Assembly: GCA_004213955.1 (NCBI GenBank)
Contig: SGZL01000007.1
Location: forward strand, 1 to 42,906
Origin: Gammaproteobacteria bacterium
Lineage (GTDB): Bacteria > Pseudomonadota > Gammaproteobacteria > Magnimaribacterales > AG-339-G14
Direction of reading: 5' to 3'
Length of the DNA stretch: 42,906 nt
The position numbers and the translations under genes are program-made. This document shows, in pieces, positions 16,783 through 25,401 of this stretch (position 1 is the first letter of the stretch; each line of letters opens with the position of its first letter). The notes below the pieces were generated by a model that made no database searches, was not told where the DNA came from, and was given only the letters and a program-made list of their open reading frames with translations.

Positions 16783-17643
16783 CTAACTGTTTTTTGCTTC
16801 TTCAGGTGGTGGAATATCTTCAGGGACAAAAAAGTCTGGAGCTAGTTGGTCAAACGGTACTGATGCATATTTAGAAAAGTCTTTAACTCCGTTATCTGCC
16901 AACAAATTATCATCAATGCAAAAGTTTCCAGAAAATTCTTTAGAATTTTTAGTAAGAATAACATGTGCTGCATCTGCCATAATTTCTGGGGTTCTAGAGA
17001 TTTGAGACATTTCATCTCCTCCTAAAACATTTTTTACAGCTGCAGTAGCTATTGCGGTTCTTGGCCATAATGCATTCACTGCTACACCCTGTTCTTTGAA
17101 TTCTTCTGCCATTCCTAAAACACATAAACTCATTCCAAATTTAGCGATAGTGTATGCGACATGATTAGAAAACCAATGAGGCTTCATATCCAACGGAGGA
17201 GAAAGATTCAGTATGTGAGGATTTTCCGCTTTTAATAAAAAAGGTAGGCATTTCTTTGAAGTTAGAAAGGTCCCTCTAGCATTGATTTGATTCATCAAAT
17301 CATATCTTTTCATATCTGTCTGCAACGTTCCTGTAAGTTGTATGGCACTAGCATTATTTATACAAATATCTATGCCGCCAAAATGATCTGCTCCAGAAGA
17401 AACAGCATTATCTACCTGATCTTCTGATCTAATGTCGCAAATAACAGGAAAAGCTTTTCCTCCGACACTTTCTATTTCATCGGCAGCTGTATAAATCGTA
17501 CCTGGTAATTTTGGATGAGGTTCAGCAGTCTTTGCTGCAAGAATAATATTTGCTCCATCAGCAGCTGCCCTTTTCGCAATTGCCAATCCTATTCCTCTGC
17601 TAGCACCTGAAATAAATAAAGTTTTATTTGTTAATTTTGTCAT
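16783..17643 (-). CDS. HSDL2-like short-chain dehydrogenase/reductase
   Basis: This 286-residue Rossmann-fold oxidoreductase has the cofactor motif SGASRGIGLAIAK (about 11-23), INNASAI (about 96-102), a catalytic Ser in LNLSPPLDMKP and the YTIAK catalytic Tyr-Lys pair. Long stretches (AAKTAEPHPKLPGTIYTAA, VAVNALWPRTAI, then a DNLLADNGVKDFSKY-type tail) closely resemble eukaryotic hydroxysteroid dehydrogenase-like protein 2, minus its SCP2 domain. Similar bacterial genes are usually linked to fatty-acid or steroid metabolism, but the substrate is unknown. It interrupts the usual lptD/amgK junction and is the first gene of the run that ends in trpC. Confidence 0.86.
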   Translation of the reverse strand: MTKLTNKTLFISGASRGIGLAIAKRAAADGANIILAAKTAEPHPKLPGTIYTAADEIESVGGKAFPVICDIRSEDQVDNAVSSGADHFGGIDICINNASAIQLTGTLQTDMKRYDLMNQINARGTFLTSKKCLPFLLKAENPHILNLSPPLDMKPHWFSNHVAYTIAKFGMSLCVLGMAEEFKEQGVAVNALWPRTAIATAAVKNVLGGDEMSQISRTPEIMADAAHVILTKNSKEFSGNFCIDDNLLADNGVKDFSKYASVPFDQLAPDFFVPEDIPPPEEAKNS

Positions 17644-17660
17644 TTAATCTCCTATTAAAA

Positions 17661-17689
17661 TTGTATTTTAACCTTCAATAGCATCTAAT
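17661..17689 (+). promoter_or_regulatory. Candidate promoter for the lptD operon
   Basis: TTGTAT (17661-17666), a 17-bp spacer and TCTAAT (17684-17689, 5 of 6 to the -10 consensus) lie in the 69-bp gap between the divergent SDR and lptD genes. A start near 17696 would give a leader of about 17 nt. No good ribosome-binding site precedes the lptD ATG. Confidence 0.4.
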
Positions 17690-17712
17690 ATCATTACAAA
17701 CGTAATTTAATT

Positions 17713-19785
17713 ATGTTTAATTTTTCCAAAAAAATATTTTTATTATCTAGATATTGTTTCCTCTTCTTATTAGTTATTGTAGGAAGTTTTAGTTTTGGGC
17801 AAAAAATAAATTACTCAGCAGGGAAAATATCATCTAATTTAAACGAAAATTTAGTTTTAGAAGATTCTGTTTCCCTTCAAATAGATAACTTATCGATATC
17901 AACTGAAAAATTTGTATTAAATCAAGAAAATCAAAGCGGATATTCTGAATCTTTGTCATTTTTGGTTGAAGAAAAAAATTTCTGGGGTGAAGCTGCAAGA
18001 TTAAATTTTTCTAACGAAAATATTACTTTTAAAGATGTTAGTTTTTCTCTTTGCCCTTGTTTTGAAAAAATTTGGTGGATTGAGGCGTCGGAAATTTCTT
18101 TTAGTGAGGACTCTGAGTCGGTAAATTTTAAAAACGCAAAATTAATAATTCAAGACAAGACAATCGGCGCGTGGCCAAAAGGTTCATTTCCAGCTTCATC
18201 AGATAGAAGAAGCGGTTTTTTACTTCCTGAAATTAACATATCTAATAAGTCTGGAATCGATGCATCCATACCTTATTATTTCAACTTAAAGAAAAATTTA
18301 GATGCCACATTAGAACCAAGATACATTTCAAAAAGAGGTTTTGGAATTTCTAAAGAATTGCGTTATCTAACTAACACCTTTGACGGAGTAATTAATAGCT
18401 CTATTTTAACTAATGATAAAGAATATGAAGACAATTACAGCAATAATTCTTTTCGCTGGTCTTTTAATTTAATTCACTCTCAAGCATTTGAAGAAAATTC
18501 TTTTTTTGAAATTAAATATGCAAATGTTAGTGACACATTTTTTTTGAATGATTTTGGAGGAGATTTTAATGGAACTACAAAGACTCTCTATTCGCCTCAG
18601 CAACTAATTTTTTCTAATTATTCGGATAATCATAAAGCTGTACTAAAGATTAATGCATTCAAAATAATAGACCCTTTAGGAGAAAACCAGTTTCAGGAAC
18701 TGCCAAAACTTGAGTTTTCTTGGTTTGGGAACAACAAATTATATAACTATGGAATAGATTCTCTTTTCTCTTTCTATAGAAAGGGAGGAGCTTTCAATAA
18801 TACCAGCAAGGAAAAACTTGAGGATTATCATATATCTCCTTATTTAAATTTTTCCACAAACAGAAATTCTATTCTGGCCGAAGTATCAGCAAAAATTAAT
18901 CTAAGTAAATTTAATTTAGAAGCTTCATCCTTTGAAAGGATTCAACCAGAATTAAGATTAAAGTTTTCTAAAAATTTTGTTAAAAAAGATTCTTCTAAGA
19001 TTGATTTTTTAAAACCCTATCTCATATTTTTATTATCGCCACAAAAAAATCAAGATGGTATTCCACTATTAAATTCTGGAATCTCTATGCGTCAAAATAG
19101 TTTTTTAATTAACAATTTGAATGGCAAAAATTTCTTAGCAGAAAAAAAAGATCTTATTTTGGGTTGGTTGAGTGAAACTTATAACTCGAAGCGAAAGTTA
19201 ATGAAGTTTAATTTTTCAAAAAAAATCAGTGGTGCAAATGAAATTAAAATATTAGACAAAACATTTATTCTTCCGGAACCATATAATTTAGACTTTAGTT
19301 ATCTTCCTGATAAAAAATCAACTTTTAATTTGAACCTAAAGATAAATGATGTGAAAGAATTTAATATTTTAAATTTTAATTTTGAAAAGAGCTTTTCTGT
19401 TTCTTTTTTTAAATTAAATTATTTTTGGGCGGAAGATATAAATTCATATCTTTTGAATGATTCTAGTAAAAAAAAGCTAAATCAATTAGATGCTGAATTT
19501 AGATTTAATGGAAATTATAAATATAATTTCAGTTCAAAGATTATTTATGACATTGAAAATTCTAATCTGACTAATTTTGTTCTAGGTTTAGAATACGAAA
19601 ATCCTGGCCTAAAATTTGGTATGGCTTTAATCCATTCAAAAGAACTTGATTGGGTAAAAGTTATAAATGAAAGTATTTATGATGACTATAATCAAGAAAG
19701 TTTTAGAATTTACTTTGAATTAAAGGGTCTGGGTTCATTAGGACGACCTATAGATAATTACATAAAAAGAAGAACTTTGAACTAA
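17713..19785 (+). CDS. lptD: LPS-assembly outer-membrane protein LptD
   Basis: This 690-residue protein inserts lipopolysaccharide into the outer leaflet together with LptE. It has a signal peptide (1-29), a short periplasmic OstA-type domain (about 33-160), and a beta-barrel of aromatic-alternating strands to the end. The hallmark SDRRSGFLLPEI lies near 160-171. C114 and C116 (LCPC) fall where E. coli Cys173 lies. No other cysteine occurs in the mature protein: the C-terminal CC pair of E. coli LptD is replaced by a YENPGLKFG segment, so the usual N-to-C disulfides cannot form. It is followed 1-10 bp later by surA, the chaperone for LptD folding. Confidence 0.95.
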   Translation: MFNFSKKIFLLSRYCFLFLLVIVGSFSFGQKINYSAGKISSNLNENLVLEDSVSLQIDNLSISTEKFVLNQENQSGYSESLSFLVEEKNFWGEAARLNFSNENITFKDVSFSLCPCFEKIWWIEASEISFSEDSESVNFKNAKLIIQDKTIGAWPKGSFPASSDRRSGFLLPEINISNKSGIDASIPYYFNLKKNLDATLEPRYISKRGFGISKELRYLTNTFDGVINSSILTNDKEYEDNYSNNSFRWSFNLIHSQAFEENSFFEIKYANVSDTFFLNDFGGDFNGTTKTLYSPQQLIFSNYSDNHKAVLKINAFKIIDPLGENQFQELPKLEFSWFGNNKLYNYGIDSLFSFYRKGGAFNNTSKEKLEDYHISPYLNFSTNRNSILAEVSAKINLSKFNLEASSFERIQPELRLKFSKNFVKKDSSKIDFLKPYLIFLLSPQKNQDGIPLLNSGISMRQNSFLINNLNGKNFLAEKKDLILGWLSETYNSKRKLMKFNFSKKISGANEIKILDKTFILPEPYNLDFSYLPDKKSTFNLNLKINDVKEFNILNFNFEKSFSVSFFKLNYFWAEDINSYLLNDSSKKKLNQLDAEFRFNGNYKYNFSSKIIYDIENSNLTNFVLGLEYENPGLKFGMALIHSKELDWVKVINESIYDDYNQESFRIYFELKGLGSLGRPIDNYIKRRTLN

Positions 19786-19795
19786 AATGATTGCC

Positions 19796-21037
19796 ATGAA
19801 ATTTATAAAACTATTAGTTATTTTAATTTTTACAACTCCTATATTTTCAGAAAAAATTAATCTTGATCAAATTATTGCAATCGCAGGAGATGGAATAATT
19901 ATGGAATCTCAATTCCTTGAGGCTAAAGAAACTTACCTCAAGAATTTTAAAGAAGCTAATGTCGATAGACCTCTACCCCCTGAAAAATTTCTTGATGAAC
20001 AGATCTTAGAAAATTTAATAATTCAAGAACTACAAATTCAAAAAGCATTTAAAGCTGGAGTAAGAATTAGCGATCAAGAATTAAACGAATCAATGTCCTT
20101 GCTTGCAGCGAATAATAAGTTAAGTTTGGTAGATTTTAAAAAAGAAATCGAATCGCAAGGTGAATCTTACGAGAAGCTTAGAGAAGAAGTAAAAAAGGAA
20201 ATGATAATTGCTAGAGTCCAAAGGGGAATGGTTGGTCCTAAAGTATTTATTTCAGATCAAGAGTTAAATAATTTTATTAACTCTGCAGATGGGCAGAATT
20301 TACTAGTGATCGAATATAAATTCGATCAAATCTTGTTGAAAAATAAAGACGATGCAGATGAAATTTTAGTTCGTCTGAAAGATGGTGAAAATTTTGATAC
20401 TTTAAAAAATAATAAAGACGAGTCTAAGCGAGTTGAAGAAGTATTATCTTGGAAAAGGATTTCGAATATTCCTTCTTTGTTCACAAGCGTTATCAATGAA
20501 ATGCAATTGGGGGAATTTAGAGGGCCAATTAAAAGCGGAGCTGGTTTTCATATTATTTACTTGAAAGATAAAAGAGGAGAAACAGTGAAAATTGAAGATC
20601 AAGTTCTATCAAGGCATATTCTGGTTCAAACCTCTGAAGTAAGAAGCGACAGTCAAGCGGAAAAACTAATAAGAGAAATTAAAGAAAAGTTAAATCAAGG
20701 CGAGTCTTTCGAGATTCTTGCAAGATTATACTCAGATGACCCTGGTTCCAAATTAGACGGAGGTTCTCTTGGTTGGTCCTCTACTGATAATTATGCACCT
20801 GCATTTAAAAAAGCCCTCGACAATTCTGAGATGAATAATATTACTGAACCATTTAAAAGCGCTTTTGGATGGCACATTGCTGAAGTTTTAGATAAAAGAA
20901 AGGAAGATGTATCAATAAACCTACAAAGAAATAAAGCTTACAGAATTCTTTTTGAAAGAAAATTCCAAGAACAACTGGAAAGCACTCTGCAAGAGATGCG
21001 ATCAGATTCTTTCGTAGAAATCAAAAAAAGATCATGA
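19796..21037 (+). CDS. surA: Periplasmic chaperone/peptidyl-prolyl isomerase SurA
   Basis: SurA escorts outer-membrane proteins, LptD among them, through the periplasm. The 413-residue product starts with a signal peptide (MKFIKLLVILIFTTPIFS), then the N-domain (IIAIAGDGIIMESQFLEAK). A first parvulin-like domain (about 165-260) is weakly conserved. A well-conserved second parvulin domain (about 265-375) shows SRHILVQTSE, LYSDDPGSKLDGGSLGW and FGWHIAEVLD. An ATG at 19787 would add three residues before the signal; neither start has a clear ribosome-binding site, and I prefer the one giving the typical MKxxK start. The TGA overlaps the pdxA ATG. Confidence 0.95.
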   Translation: MKFIKLLVILIFTTPIFSEKINLDQIIAIAGDGIIMESQFLEAKETYLKNFKEANVDRPLPPEKFLDEQILENLIIQELQIQKAFKAGVRISDQELNESMSLLAANNKLSLVDFKKEIESQGESYEKLREEVKKEMIIARVQRGMVGPKVFISDQELNNFINSADGQNLLVIEYKFDQILLKNKDDADEILVRLKDGENFDTLKNNKDESKRVEEVLSWKRISNIPSLFTSVINEMQLGEFRGPIKSGAGFHIIYLKDKRGETVKIEDQVLSRHILVQTSEVRSDSQAEKLIREIKEKLNQGESFEILARLYSDDPGSKLDGGSLGWSSTDNYAPAFKKALDNSEMNNITEPFKSAFGWHIAEVLDKRKEDVSINLQRNKAYRILFERKFQEQLESTLQEMRSDSFVEIKKRS

Positions 21038-21990
21038 GTCTAATAGCTATAAGTCCTGGAGATCCTGCCGGGATTGGTCCAGAAGTTTGCTTGAAAGCTT
21101 TAAGTAAAAACAAAAAAAATTATAAAAAATTTGTACTTGTTGGAGATATAGAGCATTTTGAGACTTTAAATAAAAAACTCGAACTAAATTTAAAATTCAA
21201 AATTAATGCTAAGGCTTCTGGAATAATAAATGTTCGACATGTTCCTTTAGCAACAAAAGTGGTTCTAGGTAAACCGAATACAAAAAATGCTAAATACATT
21301 TTAGACGTATTATTTGAAGCTTCTTTGGGAGCACTTGAAAAGAGATATTCCGCGATTATCACAGGTCCAATTAATAAAGCCTTGATAAACGAATACGGTT
21401 TTGATTTTTCAGGTCATACTGAATTTCTTGCTGATATTTCAAATAAAAAAAATGTTGTCATGCTTTTAGCAAACAAGTTTTTAAAAGTAGCTTTAGCGAC
21501 TACTCACCTTCCGCTTAAAGAAGTTAGCAAAAATATCACAACTGAAAAACTAGAAAATATTCTTAAAATTCTTATTAACGAACTAAAACAGAAATGGAAA
21601 TTAAAGAATCCTAAAATATGTGTTTTAGGCTTAAATCCTCATGCTGGAGAAAATGGTTTTTTGGGATCTGAAGAAATCGAAGTAATTAAGCCCGTGATAG
21701 ACAAACTAAAAAAAAATAAACTTAATGTAGATGGACCAGAACCCGCTGATACAGCATTTGTACCTGAAAAGTTAGACAAATATGATGCCTACCTATCAAT
21801 GTTTCATGATCAAGGACTGCCGGTTTTAAAAACTTTAGGATTTGGAAATTCAGTAAATATTACTCTTGGTCTGCCTTTTATTAGGGTGTCTGTTGATCAC
21901 GGTACTGCTTACGATATAGCCAAAAAATTCTCTGCCAACGATGCCAGTGCATTAGAGGCGATTAGAACTTCTCTAGAGATGACAGAGTGA
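21034..21990 (+). CDS. pdxA: 4-hydroxythreonine-4-phosphate dehydrogenase PdxA
   Basis: This 318-residue enzyme oxidises 4-phosphohydroxy-threonine in the DXP-dependent pyridoxal 5'-phosphate pathway. ISPGDPAGIGPEV (about 5-17) is the family start. TGPINKALINEYGFDFSGHTEF (about 110-131) contains one metal-binding His, and FHDQGLPVLK and VDHGTAYDIA contain the others. The length is normal. It overlaps surA (ATGA) and rsmA (GTGA), matching the conserved lptD-surA-pdxA-rsmA order. Confidence 0.97.
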   Translation: MSLIAISPGDPAGIGPEVCLKALSKNKKNYKKFVLVGDIEHFETLNKKLELNLKFKINAKASGIINVRHVPLATKVVLGKPNTKNAKYILDVLFEASLGALEKRYSAIITGPINKALINEYGFDFSGHTEFLADISNKKNVVMLLANKFLKVALATTHLPLKEVSKNITTEKLENILKILINELKQKWKLKNPKICVLGLNPHAGENGFLGSEEIEVIKPVIDKLKKNKLNVDGPEPADTAFVPEKLDKYDAYLSMFHDQGLPVLKTLGFGNSVNITLGLPFIRVSVDHGTAYDIAKKFSANDASALEAIRTSLEMTE

Positions 21991-22781
21991 AAAATCTTAA
22001 TAAAATTAATCCAAAAAAAAGATTTGGACAAAATTTTTTAGAAGATCAAATATTACTTGATGAACTAGCCAACTTAATTGAAATAAAAAATCATGACAGA
22101 TTTATAGAAATTGGTCCTGGAACTGGAAACCTTACCCAATTGATTTTAGATAAGTCAGATTCTTGTGTCTCTGTGGAAATAGATAAAAATTTAATCCCTT
22201 TACTAGAGGAGAAATTTATTAAAAAAAATAACTTTAAACTTATCAATCAAAGCATATTAAGTTTTGATTTAAGTAAGATTACTAAAAAGAAAAAAAGTAT
22301 CCGTCTAGCCGGCAATCTTCCTTACAATCTTTCAAGTCCAATACTTGAGTGGTGTATCAAAAATTCTGAATCAATAATTGATATGCATTTTATGTTGCAA
22401 AAAGAATTTGCGGAAAGATGTGTTGGAAATGAGACTTCTAAATCATACGGAAAACTTAGTGTTATTTGCGACTATTTATTTGAAGTGCAAATTTTAAAGG
22501 ATGTAGATAAATCTTTCTTTAATCCGTCTCCTAAGGTTGATAGCTCTTTTGTAAAATTCAAGCCTAAAAAAGAATTTTTAGATCAAAATGAATTTGCAAA
22601 TCTAAAAAAAATATTAAATCACTTATTTAGTGCAAAAAGAAAAAAAATAAGAAAAACTCTCACTAAAATTTTTAATGAAAGTGAAATCAATAAAATAGAT
22701 TTGGATTTAAATCTTCGACCTGATCAAATGAATACCCAAAACTTTGTCGATTTATCTAGAGTCTATAAAAATCATGGCTAA
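21987..22781 (+). CDS. rsmA: 16S rRNA dimethyladenosine transferase RsmA (KsgA)
   Basis: This 264-residue SAM-dependent enzyme dimethylates A1518 and A1519 in the 3' helix of 16S rRNA. KKRFGQNFLED (10-20) and the SAM motif IEIGPGTGNLT (40-50) are clear, and the catalytic NLPYN is at 110-114. It starts at GTG, overlapping the pdxA stop as GTGA. The apaG gene that follows it in many gammaproteobacteria is absent; apaH begins 8 bp before its stop. Confidence 0.97.
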   Translation: MKNLNKINPKKRFGQNFLEDQILLDELANLIEIKNHDRFIEIGPGTGNLTQLILDKSDSCVSVEIDKNLIPLLEEKFIKKNNFKLINQSILSFDLSKITKKKKSIRLAGNLPYNLSSPILEWCIKNSESIIDMHFMLQKEFAERCVGNETSKSYGKLSVICDYLFEVQILKDVDKSFFNPSPKVDSSFVKFKPKKEFLDQNEFANLKKILNHLFSAKRKKIRKTLTKIFNESEINKIDLDLNLRPDQMNTQNFVDLSRVYKNHG

Positions 22782-23604
22782 TTACGCTGTTGGAGATATC
22801 CAGGGATGTTATGAAGAATTTGAGAAAGGATTAAAAAAAATAAAATTTAATCAAAAGAAGGATTATCTATGGTTAACGGGAGATTTGATAAATAGAGGGC
22901 CTGATTCTTTGAAGACTCTAGAAAAAATTTATGAACTTCGCTCTAGAGTGCATATAGTTCTGGGTAATCATGATCTTCATTTTTTAGCTAGATATTACTC
23001 TGGTCGAAAAAAACAGAAGAGTGATACTTTGAAAGAAGTTTTAAAAGATTCAGATTGTAAAAAATATGCTGAATTTCTAATTAAACAACCCTTTTTCTTT
23101 TCCAAAAAAATTAAACTAAGTAATGGGTCAAAGAAGAAAATAATTATGGTGCATGCAGGTCTTCCTCATGATTTAAGTTACAAAGATTGTCTTAGGCTAA
23201 ACAAGCTTAGTCAGAAATTTATCCAAAAAGACCCAAAAAAAAATCTCAAAAAAATCTTTTTTCATCATAGAAAAACTAATTTTAAAATTACTTCATTACA
23301 AGATAAACTTTCTTTCTTTATCAATGCTTTAACTAGAATTAGAATTTGCGATGATAATGGCAAGATTTTATTTTCTTTTAAAAAGGGTTTAAAAGATCTT
23401 CCATATAATTATTTACCTTGGTTTAAACTTAAAATAAACGCTATTCAAGAAAAAGATTATTTAATATTTGGTCATTGGGCTGCATTAAATGGAAAAACAA
23501 GAAAAAAAAATATTATGGGGTTAGATACTGGTTGTGTCTGGGGTAATAAACTAACTTTTATAAGGCTTGAAGACAAAAAAAAATATTGGATAAAAAGTAG
23601 TTAA
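22774..23604 (+). CDS. apaH: Symmetrical bis(5'-nucleosyl)-tetraphosphatase ApaH
   Basis: This 276-residue metallophosphoesterase splits Ap4A into two ADP and also acts as an RNA decapping enzyme in E. coli. The metal motifs are GDIQGCYEEF (5-14), LTGDLINRGPDS (about 35-46) and VLGNHDLHFLA (about 64-74), with VHAGLPHD and a late FGHWAAL histidine. I start it at the ATG at 22774 (MANYAVGDIQG) rather than 22744, since the first motif must lie at the N-terminus. It overlaps rsmA by 8 bp and directly abuts cca. Confidence 0.95.
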   Translation: MANYAVGDIQGCYEEFEKGLKKIKFNQKKDYLWLTGDLINRGPDSLKTLEKIYELRSRVHIVLGNHDLHFLARYYSGRKKQKSDTLKEVLKDSDCKKYAEFLIKQPFFFSKKIKLSNGSKKKIIMVHAGLPHDLSYKDCLRLNKLSQKFIQKDPKKNLKKIFFHHRKTNFKITSLQDKLSFFINALTRIRICDDNGKILFSFKKGLKDLPYNYLPWFKLKINAIQEKDYLIFGHWAALNGKTRKKNIMGLDTGCVWGNKLTFIRLEDKKKYWIKSS

Positions 23605-24672
23605 ATGAAAATTTTTTTAGTTGGCGGCGCAGTAAGAGATGAAATCTTAAATATTCAATCCATCGAAAAAGACTGGGTTGTCATTGGAGCTTCGGAAAAA
23701 GAGATGCTTCAGAAAGGTTTTATTTCTGTTGGAAAAAGTTTTCCCGTTTTTTTACATCCAGATACGAAAGAAGAATATGCTCTTGCAAGAAAAGAATTAA
23801 AAACTGGACTAGGGCATAAAGACTTCGAATTTGATGTAAACAAAGAAATAACACTTAAAGAAGATTTGCTGAGAAGAGATTTAACAATTAATGCAATTGC
23901 GAAATCAGAAACTGGAGAATTAATAGATCCTTATGGAGGGGTGAAGGATATTGAAAATAAGATTTTAAGGCATATATCTGATGCCTTTAAAGAGGATCCA
24001 TTAAGAGTTTTTAGGGTAGCAAGGTTTTATACCTACTTGAGTAAATTTGAGTTTGAAGTTCATGAAGAAACAATATCCTTTATGAAAGAAATTTGTAAAT
24101 CAGGAGAGCTCGATAATCTGTCTTTCGAAAGAATTTGGATGGAAACGCAAAAGATTTTATCAATGCTAAATTCACATCTTTATTTTGAGATTTTGGGAGA
24201 AACAAAAGCTTTGTATCCGTTCACAAATGAACTTGAGAAATTCAAAGAAAATATAACTGTTTTAAAAAATTTAAAGAATAATTCTCTTTCAGCTGAAGAA
24301 AAATGGGCTCTTTTAACTTTTGATATAAAATTGAATGAAAGAGTTAAAGTACCCAACAATTTTAAAAAATACTCTAATTATTTTTCAAAATTTGTTAAAA
24401 CTTTGAGTGGTGATATTTCTCCAAATCTTATTTTAGAAGCTTTAATGAAAATAGATGCTTTTAGAGATAAAGATCGTGCAAATAAAATCTATGATCTTTA
24501 TAAATTGACAACGGGTAATCAGGAAATTTTAAATAATTTAAACTTTTTGTACTTATTAGATAAGCTTACAAAAGTTAAACCTGAAAAAACCAATGACAAA
24601 AATTCTAAAATTATCAAAGAAGAAATTTATGAAAAAAGAATTTTTTTAATCAAAGAGTTTATTAATGGATAA
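23605..24672 (+). CDS. cca: CCA-adding tRNA nucleotidyltransferase
   Basis: This 355-residue enzyme builds or repairs the 3'-CCA of tRNAs. The signature GGAVRDEIL (7-15) begins the nucleotidyltransferase domain; EYALARKELK and LLRRDLTINAIAKS (about 87-100) plus EDPLRVFRVARF (about 131-142) are class II motifs. At 355 residues it is shorter than E. coli Cca (412), and I see no HD phosphohydrolase motif in its C-terminal half, so repair phosphatase/phosphodiesterase activities are probably missing. It overlaps the following SDR gene by 8 bp. The tRNA in this window already encodes CCA, so repair would be its main job on that one. Confidence 0.95.
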   Translation: MKIFLVGGAVRDEILNIQSIEKDWVVIGASEKEMLQKGFISVGKSFPVFLHPDTKEEYALARKELKTGLGHKDFEFDVNKEITLKEDLLRRDLTINAIAKSETGELIDPYGGVKDIENKILRHISDAFKEDPLRVFRVARFYTYLSKFEFEVHEETISFMKEICKSGELDNLSFERIWMETQKILSMLNSHLYFEILGETKALYPFTNELEKFKENITVLKNLKNNSLSAEEKWALLTFDIKLNERVKVPNNFKKYSNYFSKFVKTLSGDISPNLILEALMKIDAFRDKDRANKIYDLYKLTTGNQEILNNLNFLYLLDKLTKVKPEKTNDKNSKIIKEEIYEKRIFLIKEFING

Positions 24673-25384
24673 AGTAGTATTAGTTACAGGTGGCGCAAAA
24701 AGAATAGGTAAATCTATTTGTAAAAAATTCCATGAAAAAGGGTTTTCTATAATTTGTCATTACAATTCTTCTGATGAAGAAGCTGCGGATTTAAAAAAAG
24801 AATTAAACTCTGTGCGAAATAACTCTTTAGAAACGGTTAAATTTGATCTAAATGACTTTAAAAATTACAGCTCATTTTGCGATAGCATTTTAGATAAGTA
24901 TGGAAGATTAGATGTACTAATTAATAATGCCTCTTCTTTTTATTCAACTCCAATCGTTAAAGATAACCTGAATGATTGGGATGATCTTATCAATTCGAAT
25001 GTCAAAGGTCCCTTGGCAATAGTTAAATATTTTGCAAGTTATCTTAAACAAAGTTCTGGCGCGGTTATAAATTTATCTGATGCAATGATTATTCGAGGGA
25101 TGAAGGACTATTCAATTTATTCAGTTGCAAAAGGCGGATTAGAAACCCTTACAAAGTCCCTTGCAAAAGAATTAGCTCCAGATATAAGAGTAAATGCCGT
25201 TGCTCCTGGAGCAATATTATTACCATCTGACGGATCTTCTAACGAAGAAACTCTGATCGCTAACATACCACTCGGCAGAATTGGTAAAGAGGAAGATATT
25301 TCATCGGCTGTTTTTTATCTTAGTCAAAATAAATATATTACCGGACAAATTCTAAGAGTTGATGGTGGGAGATCTCTAAATTAA
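24665..25384 (+). CDS. folM: Pteridine reductase-type SDR (FolM-like)
   Basis: This 239-residue short-chain reductase has TGGAKRIGKSI (8-18) in place of the usual TGxxxGIG. The Lys-Arg in that loop is typical of PTR1/FolM pteridine reductases that reduce dihydrofolate or dihydromonapterin. NNASSFYST (about 86-94), catalytic Ser in INLSDAM, and YSVAKGGLE follow, with VAPGAILLP. Its neighbours three to five genes on are folK and folB, in support of a folate/pterin role. Substrate preference cannot be read from the sequence. It overlaps cca by 8 bp. Confidence 0.82.
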   Translation: MDKVVLVTGGAKRIGKSICKKFHEKGFSIICHYNSSDEEAADLKKELNSVRNNSLETVKFDLNDFKNYSSFCDSILDKYGRLDVLINNASSFYSTPIVKDNLNDWDDLINSNVKGPLAIVKYFASYLKQSSGAVINLSDAMIIRGMKDYSIYSVAKGGLETLTKSLAKELAPDIRVNAVAPGAILLPSDGSSNEETLIANIPLGRIGKEEDISSAVFYLSQNKYITGQILRVDGGRSLN

Positions 25385-25401
25385 GATAATTAAAAAAAAT
25401 C

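Noticed and set aside
23605-24672. cca considered as poly(A) polymerase PcnB
   Set aside because: The N-terminal GGAVRDEIL start at residue 7, short length and lack of a basic N-terminal extension fit CCA-adding enzyme better.
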